This document shows positions 13,069 through 26,100 of a DNA stretch of 64,000 bases, in pieces (position 1 is the first letter of the stretch; the number at the start of each line of letters is the position of its first letter). Origin of the DNA: Bostrychus sinensis (Eukaryota; Chordata; Actinopteri; Gobiiformes; Eleotridae); contig CM036256.1 of assembly GCA_020698575.1 (NCBI GenBank), positions 20,165,908 through 20,229,907 on the forward strand, given 5' to 3'. The position numbers and the translations under genes are program-made. The notes under the pieces are model-generated. The model worked only from the letters and a program-made list of their open reading frames with translations. It ran no database searches and was not told the DNA's origin.

Positions 13069-13620
13069 TGCAATCATTTATTCATTTCCTTGTGTTGGTT
13101 TCAGCTTGTTGTTTCCTTACCATTGCTGGTATTTGCATCTTCACCATTGCTATATGTTTGTGTTCTTACCATTGCTAACATTTGTGTCCTTACCATTATT
13201 GGTATCTGTGTCCTTACCATTGCTGGTATTTGTGTCCTTACCATTGCTGGTATATATGTTTCTTTACCTTTTCTAACATTTGTGTCTTTTCACTGTTAGT
13301 ACTTGTGTCCCACAATCTATGCAGCTATCTATTATTTAAAATTGACTTGCCTGAAATGCCTTATTATTTTGATACATTTGTTATTTTTATTTCTTGAAAT
13401 GTAAATATGTTTTGTTATTATTCTGGTATGAGCAGGAAGTTAAAAATAAGTTGTTTTGATTTGTTTTATGTAATATAGGGGTGGGATTAAATAAGTTTTC
13501 TTCCTCCCACTCCTTTTCGAGCCTTAAAAGAAATAGTAATCAATATAATTATGATTCTGTTTGCACTGTATATTTGTCTTCAGTTGCTTGAAACAAATAA
13601 AGACTAACTAAGACTAACTA
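13069..13620 (+). repeat. LINE 3' tail with about 24-bp tandem repeat
   Basis: After the last reverse-transcriptase codons, 13116-13300 holds about seven imperfect copies of a 24-bp unit, TTACCATTGCTGGTATTTGT plus GTCC. A unique tail follows with GGGGTGGGATTAAATAAGTT and ends in AATAAAGACTAACTAAGACTAACTA. The tail style is typical of this LINE group, so the tandem array is probably part of its 3' UTR. Confidence 0.65.
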
Positions 13621-16200
13621 TTTAGTCTTTTTGTGATAATGAAGACATATAGAACCTACACCTTTAGGTTTAAGCCTGATTTAATACAACTTTACAAAAA
13701 GCCACGTTCAGAGAGAGAATATTTTTGTCCCTGTGTGTGAATGTGTGTCTCTGATGAATAACCACAATGTCACTGAGTGCAGACCTTGACGGAGCAGAAC
13801 AGATGAGATGATTCAGAAGCCACAGCGTTGTCCTCGCTCTCATTACTTCTGCACGCAGCCCAGTGCAAATAGCATCAGTGGAAGTGGACGAGAGAGTGAA
13901 ATAATTGAGAACGGGACTTTGCTTCATGTTGCAAAATAAGCAGGCTCAACTAGGAGATTAAGCCTAAAAAACAGTTTGACACTTGTTCTCTGTCCTCTCA
14001 CCAGATATTTTTTAAATTTTCTTTATATTTTTTCCTTTTGGCTACTTCCTTCTTCTTCAAGAGGGGCCACGGCAAACCTGGCCCCATCTCTACCAATCTG
14101 GTATGGAGGTCACGCAGTTAGGGTATAATAGAAAAGTGGATTTATTTCAATAGTTCAATTCAAAAAGTGAGTGTATATAGTGCACACAGTGAAATATTTC
14201 AAGCATTTATTTATTTTAGTTGTGATGATTATGATGATTATTTAATATATATCTTTTCTAATTTACGAGATACTGAATTTTGGCTTTCATTAACTAAATC
14301 ATAAATGAAACTGAAACAAATTGATTTTTCTATGGTAGTCTTTTTGATGGACTGTTAATTTTTTATTTACTTAATACATTTAACAAATAGCAAAGGCCAT
14401 TCAGTGTGTTAAATCTGCTTATCGAGTTTGCATTTGCATTTACCAAACCAAATTTTGATGTTAGGAAATAGCAGTGGCCACATTCTTTCATTTTTTATTT
14501 ATCTGGAGGCAACATTTAAAAAGGTTGGTGATTTACATAAACACTGCATGCATCAGCTGCCCTTGCCCTCGTCTTCTTCTTCGCGCTCTTCCTCCTCCTC
14601 CTCCTTATACCCAAGAGGATGCTGTCCATTACATAATTTGTTGTTACAAGCGGATAAATGGCTACTGTCCTAAGATCTGGTAGCTTTCTTAAACAACTAA
14701 ATTAAATGTCTAATTTCACACATAAATTAGATAGCACAACTTGATAAATACTTTAACATAATTAATCTATGTTGATTGGATTTATAAGTGTTAAAGCATA
14801 ACCTAGTGCAAAAATGTAATTATCATGTATTATTATGTAGAGTGCACTAATGATACTTTATGGTATTAATGATTATGGTTGAACTGTGGTGGTAAACCCT
14901 CTTGCTTGCGTGCAGCCAATGTGTAATTTAATGGCGGATTGAATTACACTTTGGTCAGGGTCACATGATTTGTAACCGCAGAGTGTCCTTGAGTAAAGAC
15001 TGCATTGATCTGGCAGAGACTGATAACTGTTTTGGACCTAATGAGGAAAACTAAACATTGAAATGGTAAAAATGAATTCACTTCCACCCCCTTTGTTTTA
15101 ATGTCTGTGGGATATATCAGAGGTTGCCTGTGGCTCGAAGATGATTTACTGTATCCATCTTATTTTGCTTGTCTCTGCCTGACTCATCCATGGAGCTGGG
15201 ACCAAATGCTAATCCTGGCATTCATATTTGTGTTCTCTAGATGCTCCTTGGCTGCAGAAGGACAAGGCTTCTGCAGGCATAAAATATTAGGGGTAGACTC
15301 AAAGTTTCACACATGTATACAAAACTGCACCTGCATGAATTGTAAACGCTGAAAATGCAGATTTGACCTACTGGAAACACCTGGGGGACACAAACGTTGG
15401 GCTAACCCAGCGCTGTTCTTGGAAAACAGAGACAGATGGGAACGTATGGAGGATACCAGTAAGTGGCTAAATACGCAAATTGCCCTCTGGAGGTAAACAG
15501 TGAAGGGGGTGATGTGGGTAGATATGATTAATTGAAGTAGGACAGCCAGGGACATAGCAGAGGACCAGCACTGCAGAGGAAGCTAGTGGAGGACAATCCT
15601 CTCCATACACAAGATCAAATTAAACACAACACATAGCCTCAAGTGTAGGTCTAGTTTACATTGTCATTATCAGTACAATGAATTGTGGAGATCTGTGTAT
15701 CAGTCTGGGAGAGAGAGAGAGAGAGAGAGGACATTATGTCATGTCAAGGTAAGACTCACGCACTGCGGATGGCCTCACCCACATTTGTGCCAGAAATAGG
15801 GAGGCTACGGCAATGCTGTGGCTCTCACCTTAAATCCTTACCCTCTATGTAAATTTTAATCTTTCTATCTGCACTATGCATAATTACCATGGATCCAGAC
15901 AGCTGTGTAAGAGCCAGGTTTTACTTCCTTTATGGGAACATGATGCCAATTCAGGGACAATGGTCTTTAAATAAACATATAGATTGCAGTTAATATTGTT
16001 TATTTCTATATGTCTAACCCTACATATACACATATGCCCATAAAATGTCCAATAAAGATAACCAAATGTTCATGTAAGTGTGGCTTTGTGTTATCTTATG
16101 GAAACATTAGCCTAAATTACTAACTCAAACACTAATTCAAAATTCAAATTCAAAATTATTCCAAGGGGAAATTCAGTTGTTAGGTCTCTTCAAGTTAATT
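13621..16200. other. No recognised gene
   Basis: Intergenic sequence without splice-consistent open frames. It has a short CCT-rich run near 14590 and a (GA)n run at about 15711-15730. I see no RNA gene or known repeat. Confidence 0.5.
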
Positions 16201-16221
16201 GATTCAGTTTATTCAAAATCT

Positions 16222-16771
16222 TCATCTGCCATAAACTGACTGATTGTGCAGTCTTATGGCTGTTGGAAAGCAGGAGTTCTTGTGACGTTCTGTTCTACAG
16301 CTCACTGATCTCAGACGTCGACTGTCTGCTCTCTGTTGTTCAAAAGCTGAATTCAAGGGATGGTCCATGTTGTTCTGTATAGCGTCCATCGTGTTGAGTG
16401 TCCATTGCTCTACTACCTCAACCAGAGTCTCTAAACTACTTCTTATAGGTAAACCAGCCCTCTCTATTAGGTTTTCCAAGTCTCTTTTTCTGAGACAGCT
16501 TGTTGTCCAGATGCACTCCTAGGTATTCATAGGTGGACACTATTTCAATATCTTCTCCACTGATGGCCACAGTTTGAATTGCGGGTGTATCGTGCCTAAA
16601 GTCAATGACCATCTCTTTCGTTTCGCAGGTGTTTAGAATGAGACTGTTTTCTTGGCTCCATCTATAAAAGTTCTCCATAAGGCTCCCATATTCCTCTTCT
16701 TGTCCATTTTTGATGCAAGCCACTATTGCTGTGTCATCAGAGTATTTTTGACACAGCAAAACTAATGGCAT
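16222..16771 (-). mobile_element. LINE fragment, internally deleted
   Basis: The upstream frame has the catalytic box YSDDTAI, NTCETKEMVIDFR and YEYLGVHLDNKLS. The next frame has NNMDHPLNSAF and a C-terminal RLRSVSCRTERHKNSCFPTA end. Teleost L2/Rex-type LINEs have these segments well over 100 residues apart, so the middle is deleted. Confidence 0.8.
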
Positions 16772-16789
16772 TATATTTATTATTACTAT

Positions 16790-19700
16790 TAATTAATATT
16801 ATTAAGAAATTGCACATGTCCAATGAAAAATATTAACCTTGGACAAAAAATAGAATTGAGTGGATTGCTGAAATTAGTGAGATTTTGGTTACCATAAAGA
16901 GACTGAACTTTATTTCATTATTCTGTAGGTGTAGAGGTTAGGTCTAGTTAGTCGAAAATGAATGTGAGTCAATACAACGTCCGCTGAACTAATGAAATAG
17001 AGTGTATGTATGTGAAGGAAACAGACAGAGAGGACAGAGGAGTATGTCCTTGGGCTGCCCTCCGCTGTGACGCACGCACCCACCCAGCCATTCATGCACA
17101 AACACACACCCTGCTTACGGCTTCATTAAGTCCCTGTTTCAGACAATAGTAGCTGGAGTTGGAGTACTGCTTGTATCTGTAGTTATAAGAATGAATACAC
17201 TAGCTGCTTTGTGGATTTACTTGCACATCTCCATCAAAGCTCCCAGACACAGACATCTCATAAGAGATGCAGCAGAGCCTCTGTCTGCAGAAAGAGAGAA
17301 AAAGATATCTCATCTAATGTGGCTTAGAGCAAAGGCTGGCAGGTGTACAAGGTTTAGACTGGCCACATAATGTCTAATTTAGACCAAGTTTGCTCCCCTG
17401 TGTGGTGTACCAGTGCCGCCAATGATAATATCTATACAATTATTATAGACATTGTAATTATTATTAATTATTAGAGGTGATAATTGTGGTTTGGAGTTTT
17501 TGCAATAGAAAATGAGAAAGTTTAAAAAGAATAAGAATGAAATACTTCACCCACTAAAACGTTGATTGTATGTTGCCATATTCCATTCTGTTGATGGAAA
17601 AATGGTAAAATCATGACTGTCACTAAGTGAACTGTTAAAGGACAAACTGTTGTTTAGTCATTGTTGTTTAGTTAACCAGCAGGACTTGACACTCTTTGCT
17701 CACTGGCTTCTGTAGAATGTATTTTTCAAAAACTGAAAGCTAGGTAGAATTTTCACTAGCTGATTTACTTATTGAAATTTGTATATGTAAGCTACAATAG
17801 TATAGTAGTTTAGTATATAATTAAAGCTGACAGTCATTCTATGTTTTATTTCCTTTAACACCAAACCAGTGCTTTGGTCAGTTTCTATATAGAGTATTTT
17901 GAAAATATAATAGTAAATAAAATGACAATTAGTCAATAGAACGAAGACAAAATAGTAGATTTGGCATGTAATGTAACATCTCTTAATTAATGTGATTCTA
18001 TGAATCAGTATAGGGTCAAATAATAGCTAATAATTTTCCTACCTAACACGCTGAGTTACTGTTGGTTATATATTATAGTATACTTATGAAGATCCAACCA
18101 GCCAAAGTGGCTATTAGGAACCAATGTGAAAATCCAGCAGCATTTGGCAGGTTGGCTTATTATAGCAAACCATGTTAAGCACAGAGATGCCAGTTATGGC
18201 AGAACCTTTTAAAACTGAATAATTTACAAATAAAAACAATTAGACTTGAACTTGAGGAATGCTACAAATGGAAGTTACTCTTGTCTAACAATGTGGCCCA
18301 ATCAGTGTGTGTGCACACTAGTAAAATTGATAGTTTGAAACACTTTTCTATGGTGTGTTGTGTGCAGCTATATGAACAATAGCAGCCCAATAAATTCAAC
18401 TCCACACAAAGTTATTATGCCAATGCGCTCATCTTTTTATTGCACAACAATGTATCATCTTTTTACGCTTAAACAATACTGCCATTGACTGACAGACCAG
18501 CTTATTGAGAGAGACCAGGGTGTGGCTCCATGTTCTCAGCTAGCAGAGGGGGTGGACAGCCGTTTGGAAGAGGCTCAAATCAGCTCTGTGCCCTTGCGGC
18601 TACTAACTCAGCATCTGTCTGAATGGGCTGAACAGCAAAAGTATGCACTTTATCTCCTTTTATCAATATTCAAAGTGTCACTTTGATCCTCTCAGATCTA
18701 TCTTGAAGTGCTGCGCTTAGGCTGAGAGCTGATTTGTTCCTTAATGATAGACATCAACTTAGGCAGAAGTCTGTAACACTTTGAAAGCAGAAGTCAAGCA
18801 CAGCCTGAGATGTTTGCAGACTGGCATTCAGAGAAAGAGAGTACATGTGTCTTATATCTGTGCTGTAGTCCACATGGTGCTGGTGTAGTCTGTCTGAACC
18901 CACACCGTATGCTGCTGGTGCAGGCTGTGGAATGCTACTAAGTATGGAGATGTGCTAGTCTTTTTATTGGAGCGTTACAGTGTTTTATTTAGACGTGATA
19001 AAGTGGTGAGTGTGTAACACTTTGCAGCTTGTGCCAACGTCTCTCTCAGCTTCATGTGGGTTTCAAACCCCTAATGGCATTATATTCTCCAGTGGGACCA
19101 ACATTATAGAAGGAAAGGCACAGGAACACACACACACACAAACTCAAGCACACGAGAGACAGAGTCCTGAAGCAGAGAAGGCTTAGGTAAGCTAAGCAGG
19201 CTACAGTAGCTACGACACAAAGGTATAACTGTTAGACTAAATGAAATCATTGTACACAACAATGTCTAGGTTTGAAGGTCCCACTAAGAAATGTACACAG
19301 AACTCTGCTTAAATAAGAAAATACAAGCATGCACTCTGCTGTTATTTGTCAAAGTAACTCAACCAGGAGTCAGACTCCAGAGAGGCATAACCATCCTCAA
19401 ATATTTTTTTCCAATGGCAAACACCAGGTCAGTGTGCAACCAGCATCAGAGTAAAAGACATGTGCAACATTTGGCATTATAAATAATCTCCTTCATGTTC
19501 ACACCGTAATGTTGCTTCTATATGTGCATTACCACATGTTATTGTTTTCTGCTGTTTTGGCTTGTTGCAGCAAGCAGGTTAATATAAGCTAACGTCTAAA
19601 CTGCTGACACCCACTAGAAACCTTTCAGAGCTCACCTGTCCTGGTAGAAAATGTTTCTTATACAGCAGTTTGTGGTAAAAACACAACAATGTGCCCCACA

Positions 19701-22700
19701 TGTCTGTGTATACCGTATGTACAGGACATGGACATACAGAGTACAGCGCGAATGGTGTTGGAAGGCTCAAACCAACAAAAATGTGCAATTTTGTGTTTCC
19801 CAAAGCAGGGAAAATGATATTTACTGACATTGTCAATTTAATTCATCTCTAGTCCATAGCTAATGTTGTTACATATATTGCAAGTTAATAAATAAAAACA
19901 CTTATCTGCAATTTTACAGGCACATACATACCACAAAAATAGACTATGTGGAAACTATATACTAGGCACAAGGTATATACAGTCTATGTGCAATGGGCAC
20001 ATTGTATAAACAACAAAAAGCAAAAAACTGATAACACATAGACACATTTAAAAACAAAAAAAATAATACCCTGATTTGCTAACATATCACACCAAGGCAA
20101 TCGGTACCTTTATATCTGGTACTGTGAGAATGAGAGGTTTGAAACATACATACTCTCAGTAAATGTCAGTCAGTGGCAAACATGGACGCAGGATTTCAGA
20201 CCCACGTCAAAGCAAGGTCCAGAAAAAGAACCTTTAAAACAATCACACTTTGAGCACCCGGCCATCAGGCAAATGCAGCCTTGTATCATGCAGAACATGT
20301 CAGTAGTGGCTATGAGCCAACTGAGTGTGACATGGACACAAAACAGACTGACAGAGGTTATGTGCTTGGCCAGGCTGTATCAGCCCTATGGCAGAGCAGG
20401 ACTGATCAAAGTGTCCACAAGACCATCCTTTGAGTGGGAGTGACTTACACAGTAAAAGTATTAGATGGATACAGTGAACAGAGACGTGCCTGATATTGCC
20501 TGAAACATTAGCTCTTTAACTCTCCCTCCATCTTGCTCTCACTGACTGTGGACACATTAAAATAATATCAGCACAGTCCTGATAGCAGCTTATTAGGGCA
20601 AACTCTGGTATTAGCATAAAGGAATAGGGAAGAGGACCAACTGATTGGGCTGAAACAGTATCGGCACATACAACAGCTATTGATTCATATATTCTCGGTT
20701 CATTCACAATCATACTGGCATTTGGCATGTACCTTTCCCATAGGAAAAAAGCAATATAGAGTTATTGTGTTGCTGATGACTCAGGTCGCAGCACCGTGAC
20801 CCACATATGACAAAGAAGTTTAGTGCATGTCATCTATGAAAAATTAACACGATTAATGAGCCAGGGTTTACACTAAGCCATACACTTAAGCCCTTAGAAA
20901 AAACAATCACCTTCACTATGTTGAAGAGTTAAACATCTCTCAGGAAAAGTTACCAACTCAAAATGGCAGCATCAACAACATCCCTCGCCTATTAACCAAC
21001 ATACAACCCTACTGGATCCTCCTTGTTTCTCGAGGCCAATCAAATTCAAGGAGAATCTTGCAGCATGTTATATCAACAAGTTGATTATGGAAGGATAGAC
21101 AGCTTCACTTAAATCAATATAAAACTCTGCTGTAGCAATCAATAAAACTCTCTGAAAAGGTAGCAAACCTGAGTGAAATGTCCATCGTATCGATTTTACA
21201 GTTTAGCTCTGGATCGAACCAAAAAGTTGGATACAGTGTTTGTTACACACACTGAATGAGCTGCCTATTGTTAGTCCCAATTGGATTCACATTTGTCCTT
21301 AAGGTTTAACTGGATATTACATGGATAAGAAGTACTGCAACCATTTTAGGAAAACAGGACATTGATTTTGATTTTGAAGGTTGCAGTGCAACACAAGGTG
21401 CTTAACTGGATGCCCTCAGTGCTTGCTTTGGTCTGAGGAGTTCAGCACAGATACAACTCACTCATGTTCACATCTACCTTTACAAATTACTAAATCATCT
21501 ATCCCCATGGGATAGAGTTTGTGCCTGCAACCCAGAGAAGATCAGACCCTCAGCCATATATACTGACACACAAACCCTTGCATCATAAAAGCCATTAAAA
21601 TATCTGTCCCTTTATTTACATGGCAGTTTAATTCTGATTAGCTTTCTTGCTTCTCTTATAGCATACATTCAGCAAGACAAGGAGTGAAGCTTTAACCCCA
21701 TCTTCAACACAACTCCCAAATGTTATGGTTATTTTATATCTAAAAATTGACACATTCATAGAAGTTGTAAGTGTTACTGGGAAGGAAGAGGTTTGTACTA
21801 TATAGAGTACATTGTACTAGTCATCCTTTCTTGTACCATGTTGCCTAATTTCAGCCCATCATGTCACAATTTCAGCTGTTTTGAAAATTGCTCCTAAAGT
21901 GACATTTTAAGGACTCTAAATTGCTTTTGACATTGCACGTCACGCCAAATATTTTTGGTTAACAACATGGTCACTGGATTTAAAAACGTCAAGTGAGGCC
22001 ACAATAGCTGCTGGATTCTCAAAGATTTCACAATAAGTAAATGAAAAAGTTCACTTTCCTGTACAGCATATGTATAGATATTTATATCATATATGTTTAT
22101 ATATAGGCAGGGTAGAGTATTGCAGAATTATATTGCATGTGTTAATCAATAAACCTAGACAAAAACAAGCAAGTATACAGTATGGGTTGTAAATGCATCC
22201 CTTCAAGCTCTGATTACATACTGCCACCAGATATTTCACCCTCATCTTCAGGGATTTACAATCAGTGCGCTGAGCAAACAGGAGTGTTTGCTGGATGGTT
22301 CATGGTCACTGTGTCAGACCAGTCATGCTCAACAAAGCAGTGTAGAGAGTGTGAGTCCATTGTCTGAAAATTATAACAGAAACTCATACACAAACACACT
22401 CAAAGATACACATACACACAAACCAAATATATGGCTTCTAACTTTGAATCAAGGCAGTTAAATAAATGGCATTTTCTTCTATGTTTCTTTTTAGTTTATA
22501 CAGACACAACCAGACTTTGTGTTCGAGCTCACCTTTGGTTTGGATAGATACAATGAATATAATATCCTTCATTCTTTTCTCAGCAAATATTTACACTTCA
22601 ATGTAAGATCGACCAGCGGTCTACAACACTACGCTCACTTTTTGAAACAATATGAAGAGCAATATGTTTCTTTGCTATGACAGCTTGTATGGAAAAAACA

Positions 22701-23137
22701 CACTCAGAACACTTGAAAAATCATTGTCATTTGACCTCATGTCCCTGATTTTCAAATAAGTCCAGCTCCTGCTAGATTGCATTGCATGGATTCTACACAG
22801 TATGTTTCTTCATATCTTTACATGACAGCAATATACAGTAGGTGTTTGGAAGCAGTGTAAGAGTGATACTAAGACTAAGGGTGCTGGCACATCTGACTGA
22901 ACCAGTTCAACCTTCAGTCACGCTAGTTCAATTGTATAGATTCCTCCTATAGCCATAATGTCACAAGACTTTCAATTTTGCTTGTGATGACACCACGCAG
23001 AGCATCAGATTGGTGTCAAGCAACTGGTGGCGTGATCAAGACGCGTTTGGTCACTTAGCATGCTGACAAAGCAGCTGGACAGACCGAGAACTAAGAATCT
23101 TCATCAAAAAAGGCCTCTTTCCTGAACTTTACCAGGG
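16790..23137. other. Intergenic region, includes the presumed hcn2 3' UTR
   Basis: No gene recognised. The part just below 23137 must include the hcn2 3' UTR. The nearest minus-strand AATAAA (TTTATT on plus at 21611-21616) would give a 3' UTR of about 1.5 kb, but this is unproven. A short (CA)n run lies at about 19128-19141. Confidence 0.4.
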
Positions 23138-26100
23138 TCACAAATTGGAAGACAGCCGGGATCTAGCAGAGTCTAGCTCTGGAAGGCTGACAACTGACTC
23201 TTTTTTGGGGACTCCAGAGTCTGGAGGTGCTACTGCCCCCGTTACGGCAGGTCCACCAGGGGGCGGAGTGGAGGCAAAGGCCACCCTCTGCTGGGGACCC
23301 CCTGACCGCCCCACACCTGAGGGCCCAGGCACACTGGGGTGGGAGGGCTGCAGGGGGCCAATGGAGGTGTTGGATGTGCGTGTGGAGGGTGGTGGGCTGG
23401 GGGCCGCAGAGGCAGCCTGTGGCATTCCCTCCTGGGGAAGTGAAGGCTGAGAGGCAGACAGGGCTCTGGTGTCTTGGCTCAGGCTGCCTGTTTGGAGGGA
23501 GTGGGTGCTTTTGTGAGAGACTGGCCGCTGCTGCGTCTGTGTGGGGCTGGGAACATGATGTTGTACTAAGGACAACTGAGAGCCAGAGGGTCCCGCACTG
23601 GCCAAGTACTGGAAAGTCCGACCTGTGGCTGTAAGAGGGCTTTGAACAGGTGGACTAGAAATGGCAGAGCCAAACGCCCCACCAAAAGTCTGAGGGGGTT
23701 GGGCCTGAAGGGGAGACATGGAGACTGGGCTGGAGAGGTTCTGAATCACTTGGAAGCGCCGCACCATGCGAGGGGACTGCAGGCTCCCAGGGCCCACTAG
23801 AGGATTTGCCATCTGGGGGCAGAAACTCATGGCCACAGCCTGCTGCAGTGTGGCAATAGCAGATCCTGCCTGGGGCTGACCCGCAGGAGCAAAGATCCCA
23901 CCAATGGACGGCGTCATAGACATGGCCCGTGGCCTCTGCAGGTCCACCAGCTTCACCATTTCACGGTCGTACTTTACGATCTCCTGGATCATCTCATTCT
24001 CCTGGTTATTGAACACTCCAGAGTTGAGATCATGCTGAACCTTGTGCATGAGAATTGAGTTCTTTTTTCCTGAAAAAGAAACATTACATGCTATGATTAA
24101 AAATTGTTAGGAAAAGACACCAGAACAGAGGGATTTAAATGGAGAAAAGCATATGATGTCCTTCAAAAGAAGTTCATGCACTCACTGAACAAGCCCCGAG
24201 CTAAAAGGATGTGTCACCCTGTACTGTCATCTACTGTTACAGTGTTCCATGTCGGCATGAGGAACAAAGCAGCTCATTTTACTGCCTATTTCAACAACAA
24301 ATTTCTGAACATATTATATTTAGTTGTCCATACATGGAGTTCTGTAGACTTCTTCTTCTATCTTTTAGATAATCTCCATCAAAGCCTGTATTACCTTTAG
24401 GAAACTATAATGCTATGTAATGTTGCCCACCTATGCGGTCCAGACGATCTATGGCAACGGTCTCAAAGGCTCGTCTCATCATGGGATATTCCTCTAGCAC
24501 CTCATTGAAGTGATCAACAGATAGTGAGTAGAGTCGACAGTAGGTCTCTGCTCGGACGCTGGCAGTGCGCCGACCCCTGGTCAATAAACAAATCTCTAAA
24601 AAATAAGAGAAAGCTTTGAAATTATATTAAAGCAGAGAGATTAAAACTGAAATGTACAAAATAATATTGCACCTCCAAAATAAGAGCCATCAGAGAGTTT
24701 CATTGCCAGAGTTCCTTTGGTAATGACACTGCAGACTCCATGCTGGATGAAGTACATTTTCTTCCCAATGGTGCCCTCTCTAATGATGTAGTCGTGAGGC
24801 TGAAAAACCTCAAACCGTAGCTTAGTCAACATGGCCGTCACAAAGTTTGGCTCTGCATTGGCGAACAGTGGCATAGAAGCCACCAGTTTGCGACAGTTGA
24901 AATTGACAATTTCCTGAAAAACAAACAAAACAAACAATTCTAAGTATATAAAATCAAAAGATGAATATGACCTAGGTATGAGAGTGGATTTACCTCTCGA
25001 AGTGGCTCACTGAGTTCATCAAGGATGCTTTCCTCATCAAACATCTTGCCCTGGTATCTGTGTTCATAATAGTCATGGATTTTCTGTCGGAAGTCAGCAG
25101 GTAGCTTGTGGAAGGACATATACTGCTCCACTTGTTTGTACTGCAATAAACCAAAGATAACCTTGTATGAACGAAACTGCAGTTTTATAGACAATATACT
25201 TAAAATTTGAAAGATTTATTCATCCTTAGTCACCATAATTAATAAACATAATTTTTTTTATTTTTATTTAAGGGACAAATATTGATCAGATTGTAGGATT
25301 GGTTGACAAAGTCTTAGACCTTAATTTTTGGCTTAAAAAATCTTTATTTGTAATAATTTTACGTTCAGTTCACATACATAGTAAAATCTGATGGTGTGTA
25401 GAATAACAACAAATAACCTAACCCTAACAAAATATTGCAAGCATCCATCTTTTAACTGCCATTCTAAATGAATACAATGTGATCAGTGCAGGAATAAGTT
25501 AGTCACTGCTAGTTTAATAAATAGTGAATAGTCTGACATGGCAACAGCTTATTTGTTGAGTTGTGTAAAGTGAAGAACAGCCAAAGCGGCCACTGAGAAA
25601 CCCTATAAGCTACATGGCGGTGCTCCAGACAGAGGAGTGATAAATGCGTTAGTAAACAGAGCCGACAGCAGTTGAGAAAAAGAAATCTTGTTCTTTGCTG
25701 TCAGTCTTGATGCAGTACAAATTGTGAGTTTTAAAGAGTAAATTTCTTTGGTAAAGTCTCATCACATAAAGTTTTAGACATACAGAAAGCTGTGGCGAGC
25801 ACACCCACAAAAAGTCTTAGTCATTTAACCTTACTTTAATTTCAACTTTTTAGTGGATCAGGGACAAGACTTAAAAGATGGAGGACAGGTTCTTTTGGAG
25901 TTCAAACACCTCACTATGGCTTACGGTGATAGTTTGTAGTTATGGGTTATGGTTTGGTCTGGTGTAATAAACCTTATATCTATCCCATGATAAAAAAACA
26001 AAACATAGATTGAGTCAGCTGTACAGATAAAAAGTATATTTTTTCTGAACCTAGATTGTAATATTATAATCTCTAGATCCACCAGGTTTCAGTCACAATA

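Noticed and set aside
13116..13300. Regular tandem units that could suggest a CRISPR array
   Set aside because: Units are adjacent and diverged with no unique spacers, and the genome is eukaryotic.
24104..24400. 98-residue plus-strand ORF in hcn2 intron 7
   Set aside because: It lies wholly in an intron, with no homology or splice support.
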